64,000 bases of DNA from NCBI RefSeq assembly GCF_003386235.1, contig NZ_QRDZ01000029.1, positions 60,623 to 124,622 of the forward strand, written 5' to 3'. The position numbers and the translations under genes were made by a program. Of the stretch, positions 52,424-61,413 are shown piece by piece. The notes under the pieces were generated by a model. The model searched no databases. It was not told where the DNA came from and saw only the letters and a list, made by a program, of their open reading frames with translations. The stretch comes from Cohnella phaseoli. Its GTDB lineage: Bacteria > Bacillota > Bacilli > Paenibacillales > Paenibacillaceae. Each line of letters begins with the position of its first letter. Within the stretch, counting starts at the first letter, position 1.

Positions 52424-53995
52424 ATGAGGAAAAATCCGACTTATCGACAAGCGACTTCCGGCATACCGCCCCAACCCGAGACTCCGTCTTCTACTTCCCA
52501 CGCCGAGCCGATTCCCGCTCTGCTCCCGGACAGCCTGCGGCGAATGAAAGAAACTTTTGCCGGTTGCGGCGATCTGGAAGTGACGGCATGGCAGTATGGA
52601 CCGAAGCTGCAGCAATCGGCTTTTTCGGTTTATTTTCAGACGCTTGCCCGCTCCGACCGTCGCAGCTTTCTTAGAGAGACGCTGCAAAACCTCGTATTTC
52701 ACGACATCGGCCCGGCCACAGAAGTCACTGTGGAGGAGGTCGCCCATTTTTACGAACATCGCGGCGCTTCCGCTTCGTCCGCCGAGCTTCTCGCTACTGT
52801 GGGGGAAGCGGTACGCGGCGCGTTGGACGGGAAAGTCGTTATTTTTTTCGACGGGTGGAACAAAGCGCTTGCCTACGACGCCCTTCATCTTGAACAGCGC
52901 CAACCGTCGGAGGCGATCACCGAGCCGAGCGTGCAAGGCCCGCATGTGAGCACGATCGAAAATCTCGATCGCAATGTCGGCGTTCTGCGTTCTCTGCTGA
53001 AGTCGCCCAATTTGAAATTCGAATTTGTCACCGCCGGAGAACAGAGCAACAGGAAGATTGCTTACGGCTACTTGTCCGGAAGCGTCAAGGAGGAGACGCT
53101 GGCCGAGTTCAAGCGCCGAATCGCCGATGTGGGGCAGGCGGAAATCCTCGAAACCTCTTATTTGGAGGAATGGATCGAGGATTCCAGCTACTCGCCGTTT
53201 CCGCAGGTTCGCTATACGGAACGACCGGATACCGCCGTGTCCGCGCTGCTCGACGGCAAAATTATCGCGCTGGTAAACGGAAGCCCGTCCATTCTCATCT
53301 GTCCGGGCATTTTCCTGGAATTTTTCGTGACCAGCGAAGATTATTACTATCGCACGGTGTTCTCGTCGCTCATCCGCTTCCTGAGGATGTTCGCGTTCAT
53401 CATAGCGTTGATGCTCCCGAGCACCTATATCGCCCTGTCCACCTTTCATTCGGAGCTTATCCCGACGGTGCTGCTGCTGGCGATTCTGAATACGCGGGAA
53501 GGCATTCCGTTCCCTGCGCTTGTCGAAGCGCTCATCATGGAATTTTTCTTCGAGCTGCTCCGGGAAGCCGGCATTCGCCTGCCTCGTCCGATCGGCTCTG
53601 CCGTAAGCATCGTCGGCGCCCTTGTCATCGGCCAGGCAGCTATTCAATCGCAGATCGCTTCGCCGGTCATGGTCATAGTCGTAGCCCTTACGGGAATCGC
53701 GTCGTTCGCGCTTCCGCAATACAATATGGCGATCGCCATCCGGATTTTGCGGTTTCCGCTTATGCTTCTGGCTGCAACGTTTGGCGGACTCGGCATTATG
53801 GTCGGCTTTCTTCTCATCTATTTGCATCTGTCACAGCTGCGATCGCTCGGCCAGCCGTACTTGGCCTCGTTCGGACCGCTGGACATCAGCCGCCTCAGGG
53901 ATACGCTGATCGTATTCCCGCGTCTCGTGCTTCTGCGATCGCCGCGTAACCGACATTTGCGCCGCGGCGGCCCGAAGGGAAAACAGCGAGCATGA
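52424..53995 (+). CDS. spore germination receptor A subunit
   Basis: The 523-residue GerA-family protein has a large soluble N-terminal domain (about 1-290) with a GPATEVTVEEVAHF segment and the family motif GSPSILICPGIFLEFF. About five membrane helices and a short basic tail follow. The A subunit sits in the inner spore membrane and helps sense germinants. It is the first gene of a four-gene operon and overlaps the GerC gene by four bases. Confidence 0.92.
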   Translation: MRKNPTYRQATSGIPPQPETPSSTSHAEPIPALLPDSLRRMKETFAGCGDLEVTAWQYGPKLQQSAFSVYFQTLARSDRRSFLRETLQNLVFHDIGPATEVTVEEVAHFYEHRGASASSAELLATVGEAVRGALDGKVVIFFDGWNKALAYDALHLEQRQPSEAITEPSVQGPHVSTIENLDRNVGVLRSLLKSPNLKFEFVTAGEQSNRKIAYGYLSGSVKEETLAEFKRRIADVGQAEILETSYLEEWIEDSSYSPFPQVRYTERPDTAVSALLDGKIIALVNGSPSILICPGIFLEFFVTSEDYYYRTVFSSLIRFLRMFAFIIALMLPSTYIALSTFHSELIPTVLLLAILNTREGIPFPALVEALIMEFFFELLREAGIRLPRPIGSAVSIVGALVIGQAAIQSQIASPVMVIVVALTGIASFALPQYNMAIAIRILRFPLMLLAATFGGLGIMVGFLLIYLHLSQLRSLGQPYLASFGPLDISRLRDTLIVFPRLVLLRSPRNRHLRRGGPKGKQRA

Positions 53996-55161
53996 GGCCG
54001 CTCTTCTCCATCGCCGCCGCCCTGTTGTTACTCTTGTTGACGGCAGGCTGCTGGGACAATCACGAGCTGGACGAATACGGTTACGTCCAGGCTGTAGCGA
54101 TTGATCACGGTGAAGACGGCCTGCTTCAGCTTACGACGCTATTCTACAATCCGTCGAGCAAAATGGGAATGGGAGAGGAAGTCAAGGCTGCGCAGAAGGG
54201 CATCAACATCAGCACGAGCGGAAAGACGCTGTTCGAAGCTATTCGCGACGTTCCCATGAAGTTCGGCCGCAAAGCGAAATGGGATCATATGCGCGTTATT
54301 TTGATCGGAGAACAGCTCGCGCGGTCGCAAAATATCCGGGAAATTCTCGATTATTTCTCTCGGGATCATGAGCCGCGAGGAACGGTACTGCCGCTTATCG
54401 CCGAAGGACGAGCCGGAGACTATTTGAAGATCCCTCCCTATATCGAGCAAACCGTAGGCCAGCAGTACAAAAAGATGGAAACAAACGGCTCTCTTTATTC
54501 TGCCAAAACAACGAGCATTCCGTTGTACGAGTTGGCCATTCACCTGAAAAGCCCTTCGCGAGCCTCGGACATTCCGTTTATTCATAAGAGCGATTCCGGT
54601 CGCACCGCGACCATTTCCAAAATTGCCATGGTCAAAGATAGCAAACTGGTGACCGTTCTGGAGGAGAAAGATTCGGAAGCCTACTTGATGCTGACGGACC
54701 GGTACAAAAGCGGAATAGTGGAGTTTCCTTGTTTAGGCGCCGCCAAGGCCGAAATTAACGACAAGGAGTCGGTCGAGGTCATTTCGCTGGTCAGTACGAT
54801 CGTTCCGCACATTGAGGACGACGAGGTAACGGTCGACATCGACGTGCGGATTAAGGCGATGATCGGCGAGCTGCGGTGCTCGCATCTGAAATCGGCGGCG
54901 GACACGAGGAAATTCGAAAGCAGAATCGCCGAACGGGTCGAGGAGCGAATGGCGCACGCCCTCTCCCAGCTTCAGCGGAACCAAGTCGACGTTATCGGAA
55001 TCGGCAACCGGCTCTATCGAAAAAGCCCGAAGCTATGGAAGCGTCTGGAGCCTTCCTGGGACGAATTGTTCGCCCGGAGCCGCTTTCGGATCAAAGTGCA
55101 AGTGGAAGTCATCAGCACGGGCATGAATGTCGGAACGCCCTTCGGGCAAAAGGAGGATTAA
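53992..55161 (+). CDS. spore germination lipoprotein, Ger(x)C family
   Basis: The 389-residue lipoprotein has a signal peptide with lipobox LLTAGCWD (Cys lipidated), then the GerC three-domain mature part, opening WDNHELDEYGYVQAVAID. It is anchored outside the inner membrane of the spore. It starts within the GerA stop region (ATGA overlap), so stoichiometry is probably fixed by coupling. Confidence 0.92.
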   Translation: MRPLFSIAAALLLLLLTAGCWDNHELDEYGYVQAVAIDHGEDGLLQLTTLFYNPSSKMGMGEEVKAAQKGINISTSGKTLFEAIRDVPMKFGRKAKWDHMRVILIGEQLARSQNIREILDYFSRDHEPRGTVLPLIAEGRAGDYLKIPPYIEQTVGQQYKKMETNGSLYSAKTTSIPLYELAIHLKSPSRASDIPFIHKSDSGRTATISKIAMVKDSKLVTVLEEKDSEAYLMLTDRYKSGIVEFPCLGAAKAEINDKESVEVISLVSTIVPHIEDDEVTVDIDVRIKAMIGELRCSHLKSAADTRKFESRIAERVEERMAHALSQLQRNQVDVIGIGNRLYRKSPKLWKRLEPSWDELFARSRFRIKVQVEVISTGMNVGTPFGQKED

Positions 55162-55163
55162 CC

Positions 55164-55406
55164 GTGTTCGGAAAGCTCGTTTGCCTGCTCGCGTTGGCCG
55201 CCGGAATGCTCATTGCCGATCTTCCCAAGCTCGGCGGAACGGGCAGAGGCGAACGACTCCTGTACGGTGCGCTATGTGTGGTAGTTTTGTATCTTGCCGT
55301 TATTTTCGTAACGGATGCGCCGTTGCCCAACCTGGACATGCTGTTCGACCGGTTCCAGCGACCTGCTGAACTGCTCGTCCGGCGACTCAACCCGGCGCAA
55401 TCCTAA
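55164..55406 (+). CDS. small membrane protein in the ger operon
   Basis: The 80-residue protein starts with GTG at 55164, set by AGGAGG seven bases upstream. It has two membrane helices (about 5-22 and 30-50) and a C-terminal amphipathic tail. It is placed between the C and B subunit genes, two bases after the GerC stop. Some Bacillus receptor operons carry a small D subunit, a two-helix protein that affects receptor activity; this could be such a subunit (inference). Confidence 0.78.
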   Translation: MFGKLVCLLALAAGMLIADLPKLGGTGRGERLLYGALCVVVLYLAVIFVTDAPLPNLDMLFDRFQRPAELLVRRLNPAQS

Positions 55407-55431
55407 TCGAACAAGGTAAGGCGGAGAGGCT

Positions 55432-56529
55432 ATGGATAAGTTGGAACGGATCAACTCGGTTCAAATGACGATGCTGTTCCTGTTTTTTATGACGGGCTCG
55501 TCCATTGTCATCATTCCCGCGCCTTTGACGAACGTCGCCGGCAACGGAGGCTGGATCGCTCTCTTGATCGCCCTCGCCATGGGCATGCTTCTTCTGGCGT
55601 GCGTCCTGTATTTGTTCCGCCGGTTTCCGGAGCAATCGATGATCGAATACAGCCAACTGCTAATTGGACGCGCCGCGACCGCATTGCTGTTCATCCCGTT
55701 TACCTGCGTCATGTTCTGGCATGTCGCGGGCATCGTGATCGAAATCGGTCTATTTTTCAAAAGCACGATGCTCAAGGAAACGCCGACTTACGCGGTAAAT
55801 TCCTTGCTGTTCGCCACCATCGCCCTGACCGTTCGCGCAGGCATCGAAGCGATCGCCAGAATGGTAGCCGTACTGCTCGTGCTGATGTTCGGCTTCATTA
55901 TTCTCGTTTGCGTCCTGGTCGGCAATCTGTATCATCCGGAATATCTTCTTCCCCTCATGCCGGAGGGCATCGGCCCGGTCCTTAACGCCGCATATATCGC
56001 CTACGGCTTTCCCTATTCCGAGCTGGTGGCGTTCGCGATGATCCTGCCCTGCGTATGGACCAAGGACAAGCCCTCCGTCTCCAAGCATCTGTTCCTCGGT
56101 CTTGCGATCAACGGCGCAACCTTAATCCTCTCGATCGTGTGCAGTATTATGGTGCTGGGCCCGTTGTCGGGAGACCTCAAATATTCGCTTTACCAGCTAT
56201 CACGGCTTATTTTTATTCAGGAAATTATCGAACGCATTGAATCCGTCATCGGCTTCTCGCTTATCGTCGGTTTTTATTTCAAGGCCTCCATCCTGCTTCA
56301 CATTTTGATGCGAACGGTAACGCAGCTGTTGGGACTGAAGGACGAACGCATTCTCGTGTTTCCCGTATCGTTCGTCTGCCTGCTTCTGTCGATTACGACC
56401 TATACCAATGAAGCGTCGATGGAAGAACTCGTTAACCTCACCTGGCCGCTGATCAACAATCTCGCCTACGTCGGTCCGCTTCTGCTGATGACCGGAGTCG
56501 CCTTATTCCGCAGACGGATGGCGAAATGA
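55432..56529 (+). CDS. spore germination receptor B subunit (permease-like)
   Basis: The 365-residue GerAB/YndE-type protein has ten predicted membrane helices in the amino acid permease superfamily. It opens LERINSVQMTMLFLFFMTGS. In this superfamily the B subunit binds germinants such as amino acids. GGCGGAG precedes the ATG. It ends the operon, and the next gene is convergent. Confidence 0.92.
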   Translation: MDKLERINSVQMTMLFLFFMTGSSIVIIPAPLTNVAGNGGWIALLIALAMGMLLLACVLYLFRRFPEQSMIEYSQLLIGRAATALLFIPFTCVMFWHVAGIVIEIGLFFKSTMLKETPTYAVNSLLFATIALTVRAGIEAIARMVAVLLVLMFGFIILVCVLVGNLYHPEYLLPLMPEGIGPVLNAAYIAYGFPYSELVAFAMILPCVWTKDKPSVSKHLFLGLAINGATLILSIVCSIMVLGPLSGDLKYSLYQLSRLIFIQEIIERIESVIGFSLIVGFYFKASILLHILMRTVTQLLGLKDERILVFPVSFVCLLLSITTYTNEASMEELVNLTWPLINNLAYVGPLLLMTGVALFRRRMAK

Positions 56530-56552
56530 CTCTGTCCACTCGTTGGCGTCGC

Positions 56553-58031
56553 TTATAAACGCACCACCTGAGTCGCAATATTGTCGCAAAACTCCCTGTC
56601 GTGCTCCACGAACAGCAGCGTAGGCGAGTGCTCGAGCAGCAGCTCTTCGATCTGCATGCGCGAGATGACATCCACGAAGTTAAGCGGTTCGTCCCATACG
56701 TGCAGGTGCGCCTGTTCGCTCAAGCTTCTGGCGATCAGCACCTTTTTCTTCTGCCCCCCGCTGTAAGCGGAAATGTCCTTGTCGAACTGGACTCGGGCAA
56801 AATCAAGCTTGCGCAAAATCGACTTGAACAGACTCTCGTCTATGCCGAAGCTTCGCGCATAGTCCGTCAAGTTGCCCCGCAAATGCGAAGTATCCTGCGA
56901 AACGTAAGAGATTTTCAGTTGGCTGCCCGTTCTGACCGCGCCTTCATAATCGATTTGCTCTCCGCAAACCAGCTTGAGAATGCTCGATTTGCCCGAGCCG
57001 TTCGCTCCGATCAACGCGATTCTGTCCCCCTGCTCGACCGCAAAGCTGACGTCCTCGCATACCCGCCTGTCGCCGTAGCGGATCGATACGCGGTCCAACT
57101 CGACGAGCCTACTCTTATGGTAAGCAAGCTGAGCAAGCTTTAGATGCTCTGAGCTTTCGATGTTTTTAAGCAGCTTTGACTTTTCGTCGATCGCTTCCTG
57201 CTGCCTGCGTTCCATCGATTTGGAGCGCTTCATCATTTTTGCGGCCTTATGGCCGATATAGCCTCTGTCTACGAAAAAATCGGCGTTCTTAATGCCGGTT
57301 TTCGATTTCTCCACCTCGTCCGACCACTTACCGGTCCGTTTGGCTGCATCGGACAGACGCTTAATGTCCTTTTTCAGCTTATCGTTCTCGGCCAGCTCGA
57401 AATTGTCCTGGCGCTGCTTGTTATCCCACCAGTCGGAGAAGGTCCCGCGCTGTATCTCGATGTTCGTCTTATTGATCGACAAAATATGGTCCACGCAGTT
57501 GTCGAGAAAAGCTCTGTCGTGCGAAACGAGGATAAAGCCTTTCTTGGCTTTCAAGTAATCGCTGACGATTTGTCTGCCGTTCAGATCCAAATGGTTCGTC
57601 GGCTCGTCGATTAGCAGGAAGCTGTTTTCCTTAAGAAACAGCGCGGCGAGCAGCACCTTCGTCTGTTCTCCGTTGGAAAGGGAATCGAACGGCCTATACA
57701 ACGCGTCATCGGTCATCTTAAGCAACGAAAGCTCGCGCGACAGCTGCCAATATTCGTAATCCGGCAAAATTTCGTCTATGACGTCCAGCGTATTGCTCGA
57801 CCTGTTGCGTACGGGGAACGGAAAGTAATCAAAATCGACGTTGGCATGAATCGTTTCTTCGAATTCGTATTTCCCGAGCAGCAGGTTGAGGAAGGTCGTC
57901 TTTCCTCTGCCGTTTCTTCCCGTGAATCCCAGCTTCCAATCGGTATCGATCTGAAAGCTGACGTTGTCGAAAATGTTATCGTAGCTGCCTTCGTAGGCAA
58001 ACGTTAGATTTTTAACATGAATTAATGACAT
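56553..58031 (-). CDS. ABC-F ribosomal protection protein (Lsa-type)
   Basis: The 492-residue protein has two ABC ATPase domains and no membrane part. Walker A motifs are GRNGRGKTT and GANGSGKSS. Signatures are LSNGEQTKVLLAAL and YSGGQKKKVL, with LLIDEPTNHLD in the first domain and a changed VWDEPLNFVD in the second. The linker (about 195-300) is charged. Such proteins dislodge lincosamide, pleuromutilin or streptogramin A drugs from the ribosome. The start at 58031 follows GGAGGG. A leader peptide and attenuator precede it. Confidence 0.88.
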   Translation of the reverse strand: MSLIHVKNLTFAYEGSYDNIFDNVSFQIDTDWKLGFTGRNGRGKTTFLNLLLGKYEFEETIHANVDFDYFPFPVRNRSSNTLDVIDEILPDYEYWQLSRELSLLKMTDDALYRPFDSLSNGEQTKVLLAALFLKENSFLLIDEPTNHLDLNGRQIVSDYLKAKKGFILVSHDRAFLDNCVDHILSINKTNIEIQRGTFSDWWDNKQRQDNFELAENDKLKKDIKRLSDAAKRTGKWSDEVEKSKTGIKNADFFVDRGYIGHKAAKMMKRSKSMERRQQEAIDEKSKLLKNIESSEHLKLAQLAYHKSRLVELDRVSIRYGDRRVCEDVSFAVEQGDRIALIGANGSGKSSILKLVCGEQIDYEGAVRTGSQLKISYVSQDTSHLRGNLTDYARSFGIDESLFKSILRKLDFARVQFDKDISAYSGGQKKKVLIARSLSEQAHLHVWDEPLNFVDVISRMQIEELLLEHSPTLLFVEHDREFCDNIATQVVRL

Positions 58032-58050
58032 AAAATATATCCCTCCGTAT

Positions 58051-58087
58051 AAATAATAAAGCCGCAAGAAAATTATCTTCTCGCGGC
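58051..58087 (-). terminator. attenuator hairpin upstream of the ABC-F gene
   Basis: On the minus strand GCCGCGAGAA pairs with TTCTTGCGGC (one G-T wobble) and is followed by TTTATTATTT. It ends 20 bases before the ABC-F start codon, inside the leader. TTTTCTTGC recurs twice upstream, so alternative pairings could disrupt the terminator. Confidence 0.8.
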
Positions 58088-58210
58088 TCGTTTCATACGG
58101 CAAATCCAATCCCTATTTATAGGAACTGGATAAGAATATGGGCGAAACAGCTAAGAGAAGGTAATTTTCTTGCATAACAAAACAGGCGAAATGTACGCTT
58201 TGCTGTTTTA

Positions 58211-58237
58211 TTAGCAAGAAAAATCACATTCTCTCAT
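58211..58237 (-). CDS. eight-residue leader peptide of the ABC-F gene
   Basis: The short frame reads MRECDFSC then TAA, with GGGGATGA before its ATG. It starts about 26 bases after the predicted transcription start. Its last codons (TTTTTCTTGC) repeat the sequence that closes the attenuator stem. Ribosomes stalled here by an antibiotic could change leader folding and allow readthrough into the ABC-F gene, as in known vmlR-type systems. Confidence 0.6.
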   Translation of the reverse strand: MRECDFSC

Positions 58238-58269
58238 TCATCCCCAATACCTGAAATTAAATTAGAAGT

Positions 58270-58298
58270 ATTTTAGCATACTGCCCAAACGTTTTCAA
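58270..58298 (-). promoter_or_regulatory. sigma-A promoter of the ABC-F gene
   Basis: TTGAAA and TAAAAT are separated by exactly 17 bases, and TGC before the -10 box gives an extended -10. The start of transcription would be near 58263, giving a leader of about 230 bases before the ABC-F coding region. Confidence 0.75.
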
Positions 58299-58351
58299 CA
58301 ATCTCGGCCAAGACGTATTGGAAAGTCGGAGATATACCCACTGGGGGCCTC

Positions 58352-58657
58352 TTATTCCAGGTTCATCTGGGAAATATGTTTTTTCGTCTCATCGGTTCCG
58401 ACCTCTTGAAGCTTATTATAGACTTCGCGAAGATAATAATCGTAACCGTCGTTTTCTTGGTCATGATGGTATGGAATTCCGGGTATGAGATTCCTAAAAC
58501 CGCTTGCATTATCGAAGCTTTCCATCTCCTCGAACAGTTCAAGAAGCTGTCGTACGTCTTCAGGCTCAGCTTCAATTTCAAGCTCGTACGCTGCATCCCC
58601 TTGATTGGGCAATATCGTTTTCGCCTGAACGGACACATAATATTTTTGCTTGCTCAT
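58352..58657 (-). CDS. conserved hypothetical protein
   Basis: I do not recognise this 101-residue protein. It is acidic and soluble. It begins with a beta-strand pattern (KYYVSVQAKTILPN) followed by an alpha-helical part (DVRQLLELFEEMESFD). CGGAGGAATAG precedes the ATG. It lies 14 bases downstream of the small membrane protein gene, so the two are probably cotranscribed. Confidence 0.68.
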   Translation of the reverse strand: MSKQKYYVSVQAKTILPNQGDAAYELEIEAEPEDVRQLLELFEEMESFDNASGFRNLIPGIPYHHDQENDGYDYYLREVYNKLQEVGTDETKKHISQMNLE

Positions 58658-58671
58658 GTCTATTCCTCCGT

Positions 58672-58902
58672 TTAGGACTCCGTGATAAAAATCCAGACCA
58701 TGGCGATGACGATCGTAAGCACAGGGATTACGACGTAGAGAAGAAAGATCGGATTGGCGAGGACCGGATGCTTTACTTGGGTCAAGCTTGCATCTTTATC
58801 CATTTCGCCGGCTTTTCGCTGTTGATTTCGAAGTATGACGATCGACCCCACTAGGCCGTAAATGCAAGCTGCTGCTCCCAAGATCCCCAATAAGGCATAC
58901 AC
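58672..58902 (-). CDS. small two-helix membrane protein
   Basis: This 76-residue protein has two membrane helices (about 2-24 and 52-72) joined by a charged loop. The start is GTG at 58902 behind AAAGGGGG. I cannot assign a family. It precedes the 101-residue hypothetical gene by 14 bases. Confidence 0.68.
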   Translation of the reverse strand: MYALLGILGAAACIYGLVGSIVILRNQQRKAGEMDKDASLTQVKHPVLANPIFLLYVVIPVLTIVIAMVWIFITES

Positions 58903-58980
58903 TTTGCTTGCCCCCTTTATACGGACTGTCTTACTTAGTCTGTCCGCACCTTTCCTTAACCATTCAAATGAGTGGCTGCG

Positions 58981-60330
58981 TCATTTCATCTTGGCCTTCG
59001 CCTCGACCAACAGCGCGCCCCCGTCTTCGCGCATCGCTGCGATCGCTTCGTCCAGCGTCTTCTGTCCTGCTCCTGCGGCAGCTAGCTCGCTTGCGATCAA
59101 CTGTACCAAATCGATCCTCACTCTCGGCTCGAAGGCCACGAACTCATCGGTTGCGTTCGCGATGGGATCGAGTTTATACAACGCCGAGATGTCCCGTTTC
59201 GACGGCGATCGGATGTATTCGGTTCTGCTGAATAAGAAATCGCTGCTCGCGTTGCTTCTAATTTGAGCGAACTCCGCGGAATTGGCATACTTGACGAACT
59301 CCCATGCCGCACGAGGATTGGCGGACTGGCTGCTGATCACGAATGCCGGACCAAGCTCGTAGACGCTGCTCTGCGTGCGATTGCGCGCATCGACCGGAGC
59401 GGTGACGACCGCCCAATCTAAGGAGGAGTTGTCTACCTGTCGCAGGTAAAAGTGATCCCGATAGGTCATGGCCGATTTCCCCATCAGGAAACGGTCGTCC
59501 TCCTCAAATCGGGTGCGCTTCGCCGTCTCTTCAGGTGTAGGCACATAGTAGGCCCCCGACCGCACAACGCTTACGATCGATTCGAATGTCCGCTTCCAGG
59601 AATCCCCGTCCAGCCCGACTGCCGTGCCCGACGAATCGAGAATTTTCTTGTTTTGGGACATCAGACTGTACAAGACGTCCGCTAACGGCGGAGCAAACCC
59701 GTCCAGCGAAAACCCGTATATCCGCTCGTCCTCGGCTCCGTCAGCCGGAAACCGCCGGGCCAATTCGAATATTTCCTCCCAGGTCATCGAATCGGTTGGC
59801 GGCTCTACCCCGTATTTCCGGAACATCTCGGCATTATAGTAGATCCCGAAGCTTCTGAAATTCGGGGACAATCCGTACAGCTTGCCGTCCCCTTCCTCCC
59901 GAAGCTTCGACAGAACCGCAGGCATGTACCCGTCCAAATCGAATTGCTGCTGCTTGATGATCGGGTCCAGCTCCAGCAACCTTCCTTCCTCGACAAGCCA
60001 CCGATGCTTATCGACGAATAGAATATCCGGCTTGTTCGCATCGATATACCGGTTGTACAGCTCCGTAACCGAAAGCGACGGGTCCGAACCGACGGGAAGT
60101 CCGATGACTTCGAATTCAACGTTCGGATATTGGCTCCGGAACAGGTTCCCGTATTCTTCATGGAACGATTGCTCGTCCCAATACATTACCTTTAATACCG
60201 CCTGCTCGTCCTTCTCGAACTTCTTCCATTCCCCTCCCCCGTCGGGCTTTGAAGCGCAGCCTGCAGACAGAAGCGCCAAGGCCGTCGCGGCGATCAACGT
60301 CATGCTTCTCTTTTTCAATTTCAACGGCAT
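58981..60330 (-). CDS. extracellular solute-binding lipoprotein
   Basis: The 449-residue protein has a lipoprotein signal (ALALLSAGCAS) and a family-1 solute-binding fold (VLKVMYWDEQSFHEEYG, PDILFVDKHRWLVEEGRLLELD). Such proteins deliver sugars or oligosaccharides to ABC permeases. An ATG at 60330 is directly preceded by GGGGGTGG; the TTG at 60324 is better spaced and may be the true start. It diverges from two dipeptide-type permeases, with no ATPase nearby. Confidence 0.82.
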   Translation of the reverse strand: MPLKLKKRSMTLIAATALALLSAGCASKPDGGGEWKKFEKDEQAVLKVMYWDEQSFHEEYGNLFRSQYPNVEFEVIGLPVGSDPSLSVTELYNRYIDANKPDILFVDKHRWLVEEGRLLELDPIIKQQQFDLDGYMPAVLSKLREEGDGKLYGLSPNFRSFGIYYNAEMFRKYGVEPPTDSMTWEEIFELARRFPADGAEDERIYGFSLDGFAPPLADVLYSLMSQNKKILDSSGTAVGLDGDSWKRTFESIVSVVRSGAYYVPTPEETAKRTRFEEDDRFLMGKSAMTYRDHFYLRQVDNSSLDWAVVTAPVDARNRTQSSVYELGPAFVISSQSANPRAAWEFVKYANSAEFAQIRSNASSDFLFSRTEYIRSPSKRDISALYKLDPIANATDEFVAFEPRVRIDLVQLIASELAAAGAGQKTLDEAIAAMREDGGALLVEAKAKMK

Positions 60331-60489
60331 CCACCCCCGAATTAGCCTTGCAATGCCTCCATTTTATTACTTGCGCGTCGAAAATACAGCGTACGGGGGA
60401 GCAGTTCGTTGATTATTGTAAAAAATCGTGCAAATGTATCGGGTTCTGCAAAATCCGCTTCTCATGTCCTTTATCCGAAGCTATACTAG

Positions 60490-61413
60490 ATGAATCAAAA
60501 CGAGAGAAAGGATGCGGAATTCGGCATGCTCAGGGTTGTCAAAACCGCGATGGTCGTTCCCGTCGCCCTCGCGTTCATACTTGCCGTCTCCCTGCTTCCT
60601 TTGCTGCTGCAAATGGACGGCGACGGAGGCCCGCTCAGGCTGCAATGGTCGCAAAGCTTTGCGGCCCTAAGCGATTACTTCTCCGGGCTGGGTTCGGGCG
60701 ACTCCTTCCGCTTCGTATCGGGCAAGTACGAATACTCCTTCTGGGATCGGATCGGAGTCTCCTTCCAAGTATCGCTATTTTATATTTTCTTCGGCAGCTT
60801 GATCGGCATGACGCTCGGCCTGCTCATCGGCGTCTACTTTGCTCTCTCCAGAGTCGAATGGCTTAAGAGAATCGTCGAGCTATTCGGCGCTTTGCCGGAT
60901 TTTGTCCTGATTTTGCTGCTGCAGTTCTCCGTTGTTTTTATCGCCTCGAAAACCGGACTTGTCGTGTTCCAGGTTGCCAGCTTGTCCACTGACGATCCCG
61001 CGATCGCGCTTCCGCTTTTCTCCGCCGCTCTCATCCCGGCCAACTACATGATCCGCAACGTGGCGGTGCAAATGAGGCTTACGCTAAGCGAAGATTATAT
61101 CGGCTTTGCAAAAGCGCGCGGACTGGGCAAAATGCGCATCGTTTTTTATCACGCCCTGCCTAACGTCCTGCCTTTCTTCAAGGCGGATCTGCACAAGCTG
61201 CTCGGCATTTTGATGGGCAACATGTTCATCCTGGAGTACTTGTATAATCTGAACGGGGTTGGCACGTTTCTGTTCTCGGACGCCATCGGCTTCGGCGGCT
61301 ATCAATATGCGCTGGTCGTTAATGGATTAATGACATTAATTGTTCTGTACGCCATTGTATACGGATTGATAAGGCTCTATCTATGGGGATGGGAGAAGGT
61401 GATCTCCCGATGA
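60490..61413 (+). CDS. ABC transporter permease, DppB/OppB type
   Basis: The 307-residue permease has six membrane helices and the binding-protein-dependent loop SEDYIGFAKARGLGKMRIVFYHALPN, the EAA signature that contacts the ATPase. It resembles the first permease of peptide or nickel importers. The start is not well supported; ATG at 60526 is an alternative. It overlaps the second permease gene by four bases. No ATPase or oligopeptide-binding protein adjoins it. Confidence 0.83.
   Translation: MNQNERKDAEFGMLRVVKTAMVVPVALAFILAVSLLPLLLQMDGDGGPLRLQWSQSFAALSDYFSGLGSGDSFRFVSGKYEYSFWDRIGVSFQVSLFYIFFGSLIGMTLGLLIGVYFALSRVEWLKRIVELFGALPDFVLILLLQFSVVFIASKTGLVVFQVASLSTDDPAIALPLFSAALIPANYMIRNVAVQMRLTLSEDYIGFAKARGLGKMRIVFYHALPNVLPFFKADLHKLLGILMGNMFILEYLYNLNGVGTFLFSDAIGFGGYQYALVVNGLMTLIVLYAIVYGLIRLYLWGWEKVISR

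Noticed and set aside
52265..53827. Long open frame (520 codons) on the minus strand opposite the GerA subunit gene
   Set aside because: It is a shadow of the GerA gene; its product is a low-complexity Arg/His-rich string and no start signal is present.
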